Shown: positions 16,871-24,972 of the stretch, in pieces
Layout: the number at the start of each line of letters is the position of its first letter
Position numbering within the stretch: position 1 is the first letter of the stretch
Source of the DNA: JAOAGA01 sp964540515
Lineage (GTDB): Bacteria > CALINM01
Direction of reading: 5' to 3'
Length of the DNA: 64,000 bases
Assembly: GCA_964540515.1 (NCBI GenBank)
Contig: CAZIMS010000005.1
Span: forward strand, 62,001-126,000
Position numbers and translations under genes: made by a program
The notes under the pieces: model-generated
Databases searched by the model: none
Told to the model about the DNA's origin: nothing
Seen by the model: the letters and a program-made list of their open reading frames with translations, nothing else

Positions 16871-18655
16871 ATGAGAATCTTGATATGTTTTGTAATCATT
16901 TCTTTAGCCTTTGTAAGCAACGCCTTTTCCGAAGAACAATCTATTAGAGAAGATTATACCTTTTCTGTAGGATATAACGTTATCTCAAAGGAAAAAAATG
17001 CTACCCTTCTATCTGAATATGCTCCTTTATCTTCATCTCCCACATTTTTTTTAGATTTTGCTAACCTCAGTGGACATAATAAATACTCGGCGGAGCTAAA
17101 TTTTTTAAATAAAGATGATATGTATTTAAATATCAACTATCGTTACAAAGATATTATAAGCTCAGAATTTAAAAAGAACGATTTTTTTCATAACCTCTCC
17201 TTTAAAAATTTTGGATATAACTCTGATTATGTTAATTACCAACCTTTTAATAATTATTTTATTGATGTGACAAAAAATAGCTTGTTTTTTAAAATTAAAC
17301 CAACAACCTTACCTTACCATATAAGAGCTTATATAGAAGAGTCAAATAGTGATGGGAGAAAACAAAAGAGGTTTTATGGCTCTTGGAGACTTGACAGTTT
17401 ACCTTTGGACAATAAACTATATTCAACTTCCAAACCCTTTGACTTAAGGAACGAGTTTTATCAGTTTTCTGTCGATGGCATCATTGGTGGTATTAACTTT
17501 TTGGGGCTTCTTGAGCTTTCAAATTTAAAGGATAAAGATATAGATAACTCCCACGGCGGACAAATAGGCATAACTCCCAGTCTGACGAAGAACTATAATC
17601 ATATAGCATTGTATAGCAATCAGACAGGACAGATAAGTTATGCCCTTTCTTTTACTCAGAGTAACATAAATAATAATAAGCGAGATGAGTTAAACCAAAA
17701 ATCTGCTGAGTATAGTTACAATAACTCTTCTGCAATATTTACATACTATCCAGCAAAAGACTTAAAACTCTACTTAAAGATGAGGTATGAAGATAGAGAA
17801 GAAAGTAGCCCAGACATCATTAGGTTTTTAAATGTTGATTATTACTCTAAAAATCAGATACCACAGACTACAACAACCTTGATTTATGGTTTGGTCTATA
17901 ATTTAAGCAAAGAATGGCGTTTTAAGTATGAAGGAAAAAATAAAGAGACCAAGAGGTCTGGAGTAGTTGATAATGAATGGCTTTTAGCTAATACCTTTGC
18001 TGTAGAGGGAAAGATAGATAAAACTAAAGTTAAAATTAAAGAAACATTAGAGTACATTGAGAATCCTTACTATAAAGGTACGCCAAAATCTCAGTACAAA
18101 ACAACTTTGAATCTGAGTAATCCTCTTAATAATAATTCTGGCATAGATTTTGAGTATAATTTTATTGCTAAGAACAATGATGATACAAATTATTATATTC
18201 AAGAGGGACTAACAAACTCTTTTATGTTTAATTACTATTATAATTTTGATGAAAACTTAGATTTAAGCTGTTTTTTAGGATATGATAAAGATAGATATAA
18301 GTTTGATATAAATATTTTTGGTGGAGGCAACATACCAAACACACCCTATAAATCAACAAGAGTGTATGGAGATATATCTATAAACAAACTTTTTAATAAG
18401 AAATATAGCTTCAGGGGAGATGTTTTTTATCAAAGGGTATATGGCAATTATTACCCAGATACTAATTATCTCATAAACGATATAACATCCACTGATTACT
18501 ATCAGTACGGCATAAATATAGGCAATGGTATAAAAATTAATGATAGCCAGCTCATAAAATTAGATTTAAGCTATTCAAAGCATATTGAGAAGAGCGATGA
18601 TGACTTAAGTGGTAGTATAAAAAAGATATATATAGCATGGGAAAAAAGATGGTAA
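16871..18655 (+). CDS. Outer-membrane beta-barrel, probable MtrB/PioB-type porin partner of the decaheme cytochrome
   Basis: The protein of 594 residues has a Sec signal peptide of about 20 residues ending NAFS. The remainder is rich in alternating Tyr, Asn and Asp patterns typical of a large beta-barrel with many strands, and the chain ends in Trp (WEKRW), as outer-membrane barrels commonly do. Primary evidence for the MtrB/PioB call is the position directly after a decaheme cytochrome plus the barrel-like sequence. In known systems such a barrel sheathes the cytochrome across the outer membrane. I see no N-terminal CxxC pair like that of Shewanella MtrB. A different porin family remains possible. 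Confidence 0.7.
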   Translation: MRILICFVIISLAFVSNAFSEEQSIREDYTFSVGYNVISKEKNATLLSEYAPLSSSPTFFLDFANLSGHNKYSAELNFLNKDDMYLNINYRYKDIISSEFKKNDFFHNLSFKNFGYNSDYVNYQPFNNYFIDVTKNSLFFKIKPTTLPYHIRAYIEESNSDGRKQKRFYGSWRLDSLPLDNKLYSTSKPFDLRNEFYQFSVDGIIGGINFLGLLELSNLKDKDIDNSHGGQIGITPSLTKNYNHIALYSNQTGQISYALSFTQSNINNNKRDELNQKSAEYSYNNSSAIFTYYPAKDLKLYLKMRYEDREESSPDIIRFLNVDYYSKNQIPQTTTTLIYGLVYNLSKEWRFKYEGKNKETKRSGVVDNEWLLANTFAVEGKIDKTKVKIKETLEYIENPYYKGTPKSQYKTTLNLSNPLNNNSGIDFEYNFIAKNNDDTNYYIQEGLTNSFMFNYYYNFDENLDLSCFLGYDKDRYKFDINIFGGGNIPNTPYKSTRVYGDISINKLFNKKYSFRGDVFYQRVYGNYYPDTNYLINDITSTDYYQYGINIGNGIKINDSQLIKLDLSYSKHIEKSDDDLSGSIKKIYIAWEKRW

Positions 18656-19569
18656 AGAGATTATCAATAATAATATTGTTTTTTCTTTTAGTTCCTTGTT
18701 ACTCATTGGGCTCTAAAGATAAGATTATAGCAGTTATATTAGCTACTAATCTTAATCGTTATAAAATTGCTTCTGAACAGTTTGAAAAGACCTTTAGAAC
18801 ATTAAATAAAGGAATGGAAGTGCAGTTTTTACTATCCACGCCAAATCCAGACCCTTCATCTTGGGCAAATGCGATTAAAAGGGCTGAAGGTCATGATGTA
18901 GATATAATAATAGCCTTTGGTGCTCCCTTAGTAAGTGCGGCTATAAAAGAAAATATCTCTTCCCCAATAATTTTTGCAGATGTTTTTGAGAGAGAACTTA
19001 TTGAAAAAACAAAAAATATTAAAATGGGTGGTCTATACAACAATATCCCATTAGGGACATTGGTAAAACATATGAGTACTATGAAGAAGTTAGATGTTTT
19101 ATATGTTTACTACAACCCACTTGAGCCAGAGAGCGAGAGACAGGCTAAAAAGTTAGGAGAGATTTGTCAGGTACAGGGTGCAAAATGTGAGCCTATAGAA
19201 GTTAAAAGTGTTGCCAAAATAGTTGGGGAAAAATTAGACCCAGATTCAGCAATATTTTTAACAAGCTCAGTATTGTTGGAAACGGGAGTTTCAAGAATAA
19301 TTGCCTTTGCTAACAACCATAATGTACCAGTTATTGGTCTAACTGATACTGTGACCGATAAGGGAGGCCTCTTTTCCATTGCAATAAATCCACAAGAACA
19401 GGGAGATATGCTTGCTAGATATGCTACGGACTTTTTAAAGACAGGTAAGATGCCAGAAAATAGACAGGTTACGAAGGTGGACTTTATTATAAACCTTGAA
19501 GCAGCTAAAAAATTAAACATTACCGTCCCATTTCAGGTTTTAAATAGCGCCACTAAGGTTATAAAATGA
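18637..19569 (+). CDS. Periplasmic ABC-type substrate-binding protein (ABC_sub_bind family)
   Basis: The 310-residue protein has an N-terminal hydrophobic signal (LSIIILFFLLVPCYSLG) and the two-lobed periplasmic-binding fold of PF04392-like proteins (patterns DIIIAFGAPLVSAAI, PIIFADV, IFLTSSVLLETG, GLTDTVTDKGGLFSIAINP). No permease or ATPase gene is nearby. It sits instead between the porin gene (19-base overlap) and a chemoreceptor gene (4-base ATGA overlap). It is therefore more likely to be a ligand sensor feeding the receptor than a transporter subunit; this role is inferred from context. A second in-frame ATG at 18649 is an alternative start. The ligand is unknown. Confidence 0.8.
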   Translation: MGKKMVKRLSIIILFFLLVPCYSLGSKDKIIAVILATNLNRYKIASEQFEKTFRTLNKGMEVQFLLSTPNPDPSSWANAIKRAEGHDVDIIIAFGAPLVSAAIKENISSPIIFADVFERELIEKTKNIKMGGLYNNIPLGTLVKHMSTMKKLDVLYVYYNPLEPESERQAKKLGEICQVQGAKCEPIEVKSVAKIVGEKLDPDSAIFLTSSVLLETGVSRIIAFANNHNVPVIGLTDTVTDKGGLFSIAINPQEQGDMLARYATDFLKTGKMPENRQVTKVDFIINLEAAKKLNITVPFQVLNSATKVIK

Positions 19570-21620
19570 CGGTAGAGAAAAGTCTCAAAAAAACACTTCT
19601 TAGATTAATTCTCTTAACTATTGCTTTATCAACTCTTGTCTCATCCTTTTTTATTACTATAAATTTTTATCTTGATTACAAAAAAAGTGTAATTTTAAGT
19701 GCTAAAAAGATTATTGAAAAAATAGCTGACGACGTAAATAAAGTTGTATCACTTGGATTGACATTGGAAGATGTGCCAGGATTAGAAAATGATATTAAAG
19801 AAAAGGTAAACACAGAAAAGACACTAAACTATATAATGATTTTGGATAAAGACAATATAGTTCATATCTCTAATTTTGATACTTTAAAAAATAAAAAACT
19901 TGTCTTAAAAGACGAAGAAAAAACTATAATCAATAGCCTATCATCAATAAACATAATTTCTACAGTTTTAGATAGTGAGAAAAAACCTGTTTATTATATA
20001 TATGCTGGGTTAAAAAGTAGTGTCTTACAACAGAAGATTTATAGCACCTTGCTCCTCTTTCTAATAACATCAATCATTGCTATTGGTCTATCCTTTGCCA
20101 TATCTAAAAAAATTCTTGATACAAGGGTTTTTGACCCTCTAATATCTCTTAAGGAAGGAACCAGTAAGGTATCGGAAGGTGATTTAAATGTTACTTTGAA
20201 AACAACCTTTGAAGATGAGGTGGGACTCGTAACAAAAAACTTTTCTTTAATGGTTGCAAATTTAAAAGAGATTATTCAGAGCATTAAGATTGGTATATAT
20301 CAGTTGTCTTTGATTAATGATACCGCAGAGGAGTTGAGCCACAAAGTAAAAGATGGCTCTGAGAGGCAGTTGGTTGGTTCTTCTAAGATTAATGCTGCCT
20401 TTTCCAATATAGAAGAAAGGATAACATCTTTAAAGGAGCGAGTTGAATCGTTGAACGATTTTATTGAGTTAATGTCGTCCACCTTCCTTGAGATATCCTC
20501 TTCTTCAGAAGAGATTTTTAAGACTATGGAAGAACTAATGAAAAGTGTAGAAAGAATTGATGAAACCTACAAAAACTTAAACAATATTAATGTAAAGTTA
20601 GATGAGTCTGCTGACAGGTTGTCAACAGAGATAGAAAGTATTTTATCTTTTGTTAATCAGATAGATGCATCTCTTAAAATAACTCTTCAAAACGTAACAA
20701 ATACAGCAAGCTTAAGCGATAGAATGAACAATCTTGCAAGCTATAGTCAGAAGACTATTCAAGAGAATATGAAGAGTGTTGGTCGTATGGCAAGCGTATC
20801 AGAAGAATCAAGGGCCTCCTTTTTGATACTTAAATCTAACATTGAAAAAATTTCTAATATACTTAATGTGATAGAAGAAATAACAGAACAGACCAATATG
20901 CTTGCCTTAAATGCTGCTATAATCGCAGCTCAGACGGAAGATAGTGGTGGTAAGGCATTTTCTGTTGTTGCTGAGGAGATTAAAGGGCTTTCAAAGAGGA
21001 CGCAGTCTTCTACAAAAGAGATAGCAGATCTCATCGAATCAATAGTAGAGCAGACAGAAAAAGTATTTGATAAGTTAAACGATAATGCGAAAGAAGGAGA
21101 GATTGCTACAAAAAAGGCTAAGGAAGTAGAGGAAAACATTAGTGAGATAATAAGTATTGTAGAAAAAGTTACCTTAAGTGTCAAAGAGGTTTTAAAATCA
21201 GCTAATGAGCAAGCAGTTGGTAGCAAAACCCTTAGCAAAGAGGTGGAAGACTTAAGAAAAGTTGCCGACATCTTAATTACTGTTAAGGAAGAAGGAAATA
21301 GAGTTGGAAGGCTTTTAGGTGAGCTTGTTGAGTTTATATCAAAAATAGTAAATAAAGTTGGTAGCTCTGTGAAGGAACAGAATGATTCAATAGGTAATGT
21401 TAAAAAATCAGTCATAGACTTAAGTAGTTTCTCAAGACAGCTATCGGATTATATAAATAAAGAGAAAGAAGAGATATCACAAACAAAGCCCTTAATAGCG
21501 GAGATAGAGAGGCTTGCAGATGACAATGATAAACAAGCCAAAAACTTAGAGGAGAAGCTTATAGAGCTAAAAAAATTGGGAGATAAATTTAATAATATTA
21601 TTCGGAAATTTATCGTATGA
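19566..21620 (+). CDS. Methyl-accepting chemotaxis protein
   Basis: This is a transmembrane chemoreceptor that would control CheA kinase. TM1 is at about residues 12-34, a periplasmic sensing region at 35-157, TM2 at 158-180, and a HAMP linker at about 181-236. A long coiled-coil signalling region follows, with the conserved hairpin tip EQTNMLALNAAI near residue 440. The gene overlaps the upstream binding-protein gene by ATGA and the downstream FecR gene by four bases. The simplest reading is that the periplasmic domain senses the adjacent binding protein or the redox state of the cytochrome/porin unit. That link is inferred from gene order, not seen. Confidence 0.93.
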   Translation: MTVEKSLKKTLLRLILLTIALSTLVSSFFITINFYLDYKKSVILSAKKIIEKIADDVNKVVSLGLTLEDVPGLENDIKEKVNTEKTLNYIMILDKDNIVHISNFDTLKNKKLVLKDEEKTIINSLSSINIISTVLDSEKKPVYYIYAGLKSSVLQQKIYSTLLLFLITSIIAIGLSFAISKKILDTRVFDPLISLKEGTSKVSEGDLNVTLKTTFEDEVGLVTKNFSLMVANLKEIIQSIKIGIYQLSLINDTAEELSHKVKDGSERQLVGSSKINAAFSNIEERITSLKERVESLNDFIELMSSTFLEISSSSEEIFKTMEELMKSVERIDETYKNLNNINVKLDESADRLSTEIESILSFVNQIDASLKITLQNVTNTASLSDRMNNLASYSQKTIQENMKSVGRMASVSEESRASFLILKSNIEKISNILNVIEEITEQTNMLALNAAIIAAQTEDSGGKAFSVVAEEIKGLSKRTQSSTKEIADLIESIVEQTEKVFDKLNDNAKEGEIATKKAKEVEENISEIISIVEKVTLSVKEVLKSANEQAVGSKTLSKEVEDLRKVADILITVKEEGNRVGRLLGELVEFISKIVNKVGSSVKEQNDSIGNVKKSVIDLSSFSRQLSDYINKEKEEISQTKPLIAEIERLADDNDKQAKNLEEKLIELKKLGDKFNNIIRKFIV

Positions 21621-22618
21621 ATAGATTTATTTTATTGCTCTCAGTGGTCTTTTTACCCTATATAGCCTTTGCCTATGAAGCCAAGGTTATTAAAACAATG
21701 GGTACCGTATCAATCATTCCCTATAGTAAATCAGAGCTTAAGGCTAAAGAAGGAATGGAGCTTTATGAAAAAGACACGATAAAAACAGGAGACAATGGAT
21801 GGATAGCCATAGAGCTTTCCGATAAATCCACAATAAACATAGGAAATAAGAGCTTAATAACTATTTATAAGAATAAACAAGATATAGTAATACAGATAGA
21901 CAAGGGAAAGATAAATGCCAAGGTAAGTAAGGTTAAAGATAGAGAGGTAAGTTTTAAGACCAATACAGCAGTAGCTGGCATAAGGGGAACGGAGTTTATG
22001 CTCTATCATGAAAACAACGCCAATATATTTTTTGGTAAAGAGGGAATGGTGGAGGTAAAAGGCAAGAAGGAAGGCTCAGAGTTAATAAAAAAGGATGAGA
22101 TGACAGAAACGACAAGGGGATTAAAACCTCTTCCCTCACAAAAGGTTGAGCCCAATACTCCTCTTTTTGATGCTTACAAAATACTTCAATCTCTTACCGA
22201 CGAATCGGAAAAAAAGGATTTTTACTCTGCCGAGAGGTTTGGTGAGATTATAGGTAGATGGAACATAAATTATAGTAGGTATCTTGTAGATATAAAGGAT
22301 TTTGATAACGCACTTCATAGCCTCCAGTTTGCTCTTGATATTACTTCAAGTCCTGAGATAAGAGCTGATGCAAGGCTACAGAGAGGAAATATTTTTTCTA
22401 TGTTTTTATACTCCTATGAAGAGGCTTTAGCAGAGTATTTATTAAACCTTGAAGAGTATCCAAAACTTCCTCAGGCTGAAATATCTCTTTACAACGTAGC
22501 TCTATTGCTCGATGAGCTTGGTTATAAAGAGAGGGCGAAAGAAAGGCTAAAAGAGTACAAAGAGAGATATCCTAAGGGTAGATACATAAATAATGTAAAT
22601 AGGATGTTAGAAGAATAA
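21617..22618 (+). CDS. FecR-domain protein with C-terminal TPR-like repeats
   Basis: Residues 1-19 form a signal peptide (LLLSVVFLPYIAFA). The first third is a FecR domain: a Gly-rich beta region (GTVSIIPYS, DTIKTGDNGWIAIEL) ending in the family motif TAVAGIRGTEF near residue 120. The C-terminal half (about 205-333) has helical TPR-type repeats ending LKEYKERYPKG. FecR domains occur in periplasmic sensors and envelope scaffolds. No sigma factor or TonB receptor gene is nearby, so classic FecIR signalling is unlikely. As the last gene of the cytochrome-porin-receptor operon (4-base overlap with the receptor), it may be a periplasmic scaffold; the function is unknown. Confidence 0.83.
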   Translation: MNRFILLLSVVFLPYIAFAYEAKVIKTMGTVSIIPYSKSELKAKEGMELYEKDTIKTGDNGWIAIELSDKSTINIGNKSLITIYKNKQDIVIQIDKGKINAKVSKVKDREVSFKTNTAVAGIRGTEFMLYHENNANIFFGKEGMVEVKGKKEGSELIKKDEMTETTRGLKPLPSQKVEPNTPLFDAYKILQSLTDESEKKDFYSAERFGEIIGRWNINYSRYLVDIKDFDNALHSLQFALDITSSPEIRADARLQRGNIFSMFLYSYEEALAEYLLNLEEYPKLPQAEISLYNVALLLDELGYKERAKERLKEYKERYPKGRYINNVNRMLEE

Positions 22619-22681
22619 CCTAAAAATCTTTAATCTATTATATCCTCTCACCATATCTTCATCAGAAAGATTGTAATTCCA

Positions 22682-22710
22682 TTGAAGATGTCAGAAAAAC
22701 TTGTTAAAAT
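22682..22710 (+). promoter_or_regulatory. Promoter of nadB, predicted leaderless
   Basis: TTGAAG at 22682-22687, a 17-base spacer and TAAAAT at 22705-22710 form a sigma70-like promoter with an extended -10 TG at 22702-22703. The expected +1 is base 22717, the A of the nadB ATG. No Shine-Dalgarno sequence is present. Confidence 0.6.
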
Positions 22711-22716
22711 TCAGGT

Positions 22717-24333
22717 ATGGAAAAAACAGATTTTCTCGTTATAGGAAGTGGAATAGCAGGCCTTTTTTTTGCTATCAAGGCATCCCAAATTGGTGATGTA
22801 TTAATTGTTACAAAAAAAGATAAAAGTGAGTCAAATACAAACTATGCTCAAGGCGGTATTGCCTGTGTTTTTGATAAAGAAGATAAGTTTGAATATCACA
22901 TAGAAGACACCTTAAAGGCTGGCGCTGGCTTATGCAATAAAGATGTTGTTGAGATGGTTGTTAGAGAGGCACCAAAAAGGATTAATGAGCTTATTAGTTT
23001 AGGAACAAAGTTCACTGAATCAAAAGAATCTCCAAATAACTATGAGTTAGGAAAAGAAGGGGGACATTCAAGAAGAAGAATCCTTCATGCCGGTGATTAT
23101 ACAGGAAGAGAGATTGAAAGAACTCTCCTTGAAAAGATCAAAAATATTAGCAATGTAAAGATCTATGAAGATCATATAACTATAGATCTGCTTATTGAGT
23201 CTAAGCTTCTAAAGATGCCCTTACAAGAAGATAGATGTTTTGGAGCTTATATTCTCGACGAAAAGAGCGGTATTGTTAAAACAATTATTGCCAAATATGT
23301 AATTTTAGCCACTGGTGGAGGTGGTCAAGTTTATTTACATACGACTAACCCCAAGATAGCAACAGGTGATGGTGTTGCAATGGCCTATAGGGCAGGTGCA
23401 AAAATTGCCAACATGGAGTTTTTTCAGTTTCATCCAACTGCTTTATATGAGATAAATGGTGAACAATCCTTTTTGATATCTGAAGCAGTAAGAGGAGAGG
23501 GAGGTATTTTAAGGCTTCACGATGGGACGCCCTTTATGGAAAAATATCATCCTTTGAAAGATTTGGCACCAAGAGATATAGTTGCAAGAGCTATAGACTC
23601 GGAGATGAAGAAATATGGTCTAAAATATGTTTATCTTGATATTACTCATCTATCGGCAGACTTTATAAAAGAGAGATTTCCGCAGATTTATCAAGGATGT
23701 TTAAAGAAAGGCATAGATATAACTAATGATTATATTCCTGTTGTTCCGTCAGCCCATTATATGTGTGGTGGTGTATTAACCGATAAATATGGAGAAAGCT
23801 CCTTGAAAAACTTATATGCTATAGGAGAAACTGCTTGTACAGGACTACATGGTGCCAATAGACTTGCTAGTAACTCACTTCTTGAAGCAATTGTCTTTGC
23901 CCATAACGCCTTTTTAAAGACATCTACAAACTTTAGTCTTGTTAAAGATATAAGGATAGATTTGGTGTCTGAATGGAAATACTATGGGACTATTGACCCT
24001 GAAGAAATGGTAGTTATCTATCATAATTGGGATGAGATTAAACGACTTATGTGGAACTATGTAGGTATAGTAAGGACTGATAAACGTTTAGAGAGGGCGA
24101 AAAGAAGAGTAGATATACTTAAAGATGAGATAAGGGAGTATTATCACAACTTTAGACTCATCTCTCCTCTAATAGAGCTTAGAAATCTTACTACTCTTGC
24201 CGATCTGATTATATCATCGGCCCTATTGAGAAAAGAATCAAGGGGGCTAAATTATAATCTTGATTATCCGTACGTTGATGAACAATATCGTAAGGACACG
24301 GTAATTTATAGAAAACCAGGAGGATATCTGTAA
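22717..24333 (+). CDS. nadB: L-aspartate oxidase
   Basis: NadB oxidises L-aspartate to iminoaspartate with FAD, the first step of de novo NAD synthesis; it can use fumarate instead of oxygen, which suits an anaerobe. The N-terminal FAD-binding motif is GSGIAGLFFA. The catalytic-domain patterns SRRRILHAGDYTGREIE, FFQFHPTAL, EAVRGEGG and HYMCGG are all present, and the C-terminal helical region is complete (538 residues). The stretch ETACTGLHGANRLASNSLLE is typical. nadA and nadC are not in the window. The stop codon overlaps the chorismate mutase start (TAATG), so the two genes are probably co-transcribed. Confidence 0.95.
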   Translation: MEKTDFLVIGSGIAGLFFAIKASQIGDVLIVTKKDKSESNTNYAQGGIACVFDKEDKFEYHIEDTLKAGAGLCNKDVVEMVVREAPKRINELISLGTKFTESKESPNNYELGKEGGHSRRRILHAGDYTGREIERTLLEKIKNISNVKIYEDHITIDLLIESKLLKMPLQEDRCFGAYILDEKSGIVKTIIAKYVILATGGGGQVYLHTTNPKIATGDGVAMAYRAGAKIANMEFFQFHPTALYEINGEQSFLISEAVRGEGGILRLHDGTPFMEKYHPLKDLAPRDIVARAIDSEMKKYGLKYVYLDITHLSADFIKERFPQIYQGCLKKGIDITNDYIPVVPSAHYMCGGVLTDKYGESSLKNLYAIGETACTGLHGANRLASNSLLEAIVFAHNAFLKTSTNFSLVKDIRIDLVSEWKYYGTIDPEEMVVIYHNWDEIKRLMWNYVGIVRTDKRLERAKRRVDILKDEIREYYHNFRLISPLIELRNLTTLADLIISSALLRKESRGLNYNLDYPYVDEQYRKDTVIYRKPGGYL

Positions 24334-24620
24334 TGAAAGATCCAATGGAAGAAATAATAAAACTTAGAGAAGAGATTGATAAGATAGATAGTATGATGTT
24401 AAAACTTCTCAATGAACGTTCTAGCTTAGCCCTAAAAATTGGTGAGATAAAAAAAATATTTAAGATTCCTGTCTATGATCCAGAGAGAGAGAAGCAGATA
24501 GTAGAGCGGCTCATTAATGAAAATAAGGGACCTCTTGATAAACAAGCGATTGTCAGGCTTTTTGAAAGAATAATTGATGAGGCTAGAAGTCTTGAAAGAT
24601 CTAAGGCAAAGGAGGTTTAA
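24333..24620 (+). CDS. Chorismate mutase, AroQ class
   Basis: AroQ-type enzymes convert chorismate to prephenate on the way to Phe and Tyr. The 95-residue, all-helical protein matches a free-standing AroQ domain: LREEIDKIDSMMLKLLNERSSLALKIGEIKK covers the first long helix with its active-site Arg and Lys positions, and YDPEREKQIVERL the second. It overlaps the nadB stop by one base and is followed after one base by the DAHP-synthase-type regulatory domain gene, behind a strong GGAGG. This pairing suggests control at the entry and the branch point of aromatic synthesis. Confidence 0.9.
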   Translation: MKDPMEEIIKLREEIDKIDSMMLKLLNERSSLALKIGEIKKIFKIPVYDPEREKQIVERLINENKGPLDKQAIVRLFERIIDEARSLERSKAKEV

Positions 24621-24621
24621 T

Positions 24622-24840
24622 ATGTTAATAATAATGGAAGAGAACGCTACATACGAAAATATAGAACAAATTAAGAAATATTTAATCGAAAAAAATTTTG
24701 ATTTTCATCAATCAACAGGACTAAAACATGTTATAATAGGAGTAATAGGAGAGGTGCTTGAGTTGAGTACAGAAGAGATAGAGAAGATGCCGGGTGTTCA
24801 ACAAGTTGTTAGAATTACAGGTTACAAAAAAAGGGGGTGA
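24622..24840 (+). CDS. Free-standing ferredoxin-like (FXD) regulatory domain of DAHP synthase type
   Basis: The 72-residue product has the layout of the N-terminal ferredoxin-like domain that binds feedback inhibitor in Thermotoga-type DAHP synthases: MLIIMEENATYENIEQIKKYL, then VIIGVIGE and MPGVQQVVRITGYK. It stops where the catalytic barrel would normally begin, and no barrel is encoded downstream. The start at 24622 is set by AAAGGAGG just upstream; an upstream in-frame ATG at 24574 would lie inside chorismate mutase and is not needed. It may act in trans on a DAHP synthase or on the adjacent chorismate mutase. The domain match is by eye. Confidence 0.7.
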   Translation: MLIIMEENATYENIEQIKKYLIEKNFDFHQSTGLKHVIIGVIGEVLELSTEEIEKMPGVQQVVRITGYKKRG

Positions 24841-24844
24841 TTAA

Positions 24845-24931
24845 ATGGTTGCAAAAGCTAAGTATATGTTAAGACCAGTTACCCATTGTAAAGAGGGTTG
24901 CTGACCCTGTTGGGGTCATAAGATTGTCTAA
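24845..24931 (+). CDS. Tiny Cys-rich ORF with in-frame TGA (19 codons, or 28 if read through)
   Basis: An ATG at 24845 follows GGGGG at a good distance (24832-24836), and its frame is closed immediately upstream by TAA, so it is an independent start. It encodes 19 residues ending HCKEGC, then TGA at 24902, then eight more codons (PCWGHKIV) before TAA at 24929. Read through, the TGA position would give Cys-X-Pro-Cys. A 6-bp hairpin (TGACCC...GGGTCA, 24902-24918) includes the TGA. The options are a leader peptide, a small metal- or thiol-binding peptide, or a selenoprotein. I do not recognise it. Confidence 0.4.
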
Positions 24932-24935
24932 AAAG

Positions 24936-24964
24936 AAAGGGTGGCTATCCACCCTTTCAATTTT
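24936..24964 (+). terminator. Intrinsic terminator after the nadB/aromatic gene group
   Basis: A perfect 9-bp stem, AAAGGGTGG/CCACCCTTT, with the loop CTAT (24936-24957) is followed by CAATTTT. It ends the nadB to tiny-ORF transcript, eight bases before the next start codon. Confidence 0.85.
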
Positions 24965-24972
24965 AAATCCCC

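Noticed and set aside
24574..24621. Earlier start for the FXD-domain gene at 24574
   Set aside because: It lies inside the chorismate mutase gene and adds residues foreign to the domain; AAAGGAGG sits just before the ATG at 24622.
24826..24840. A7-G5 run at the end of the FXD gene as a programmed frameshift site
   Set aside because: A shift by -1 adds only about a dozen unrelated residues before TAA, and the other frame is closed by TAA at 24842-24844, so no barrel or longer domain would be joined.
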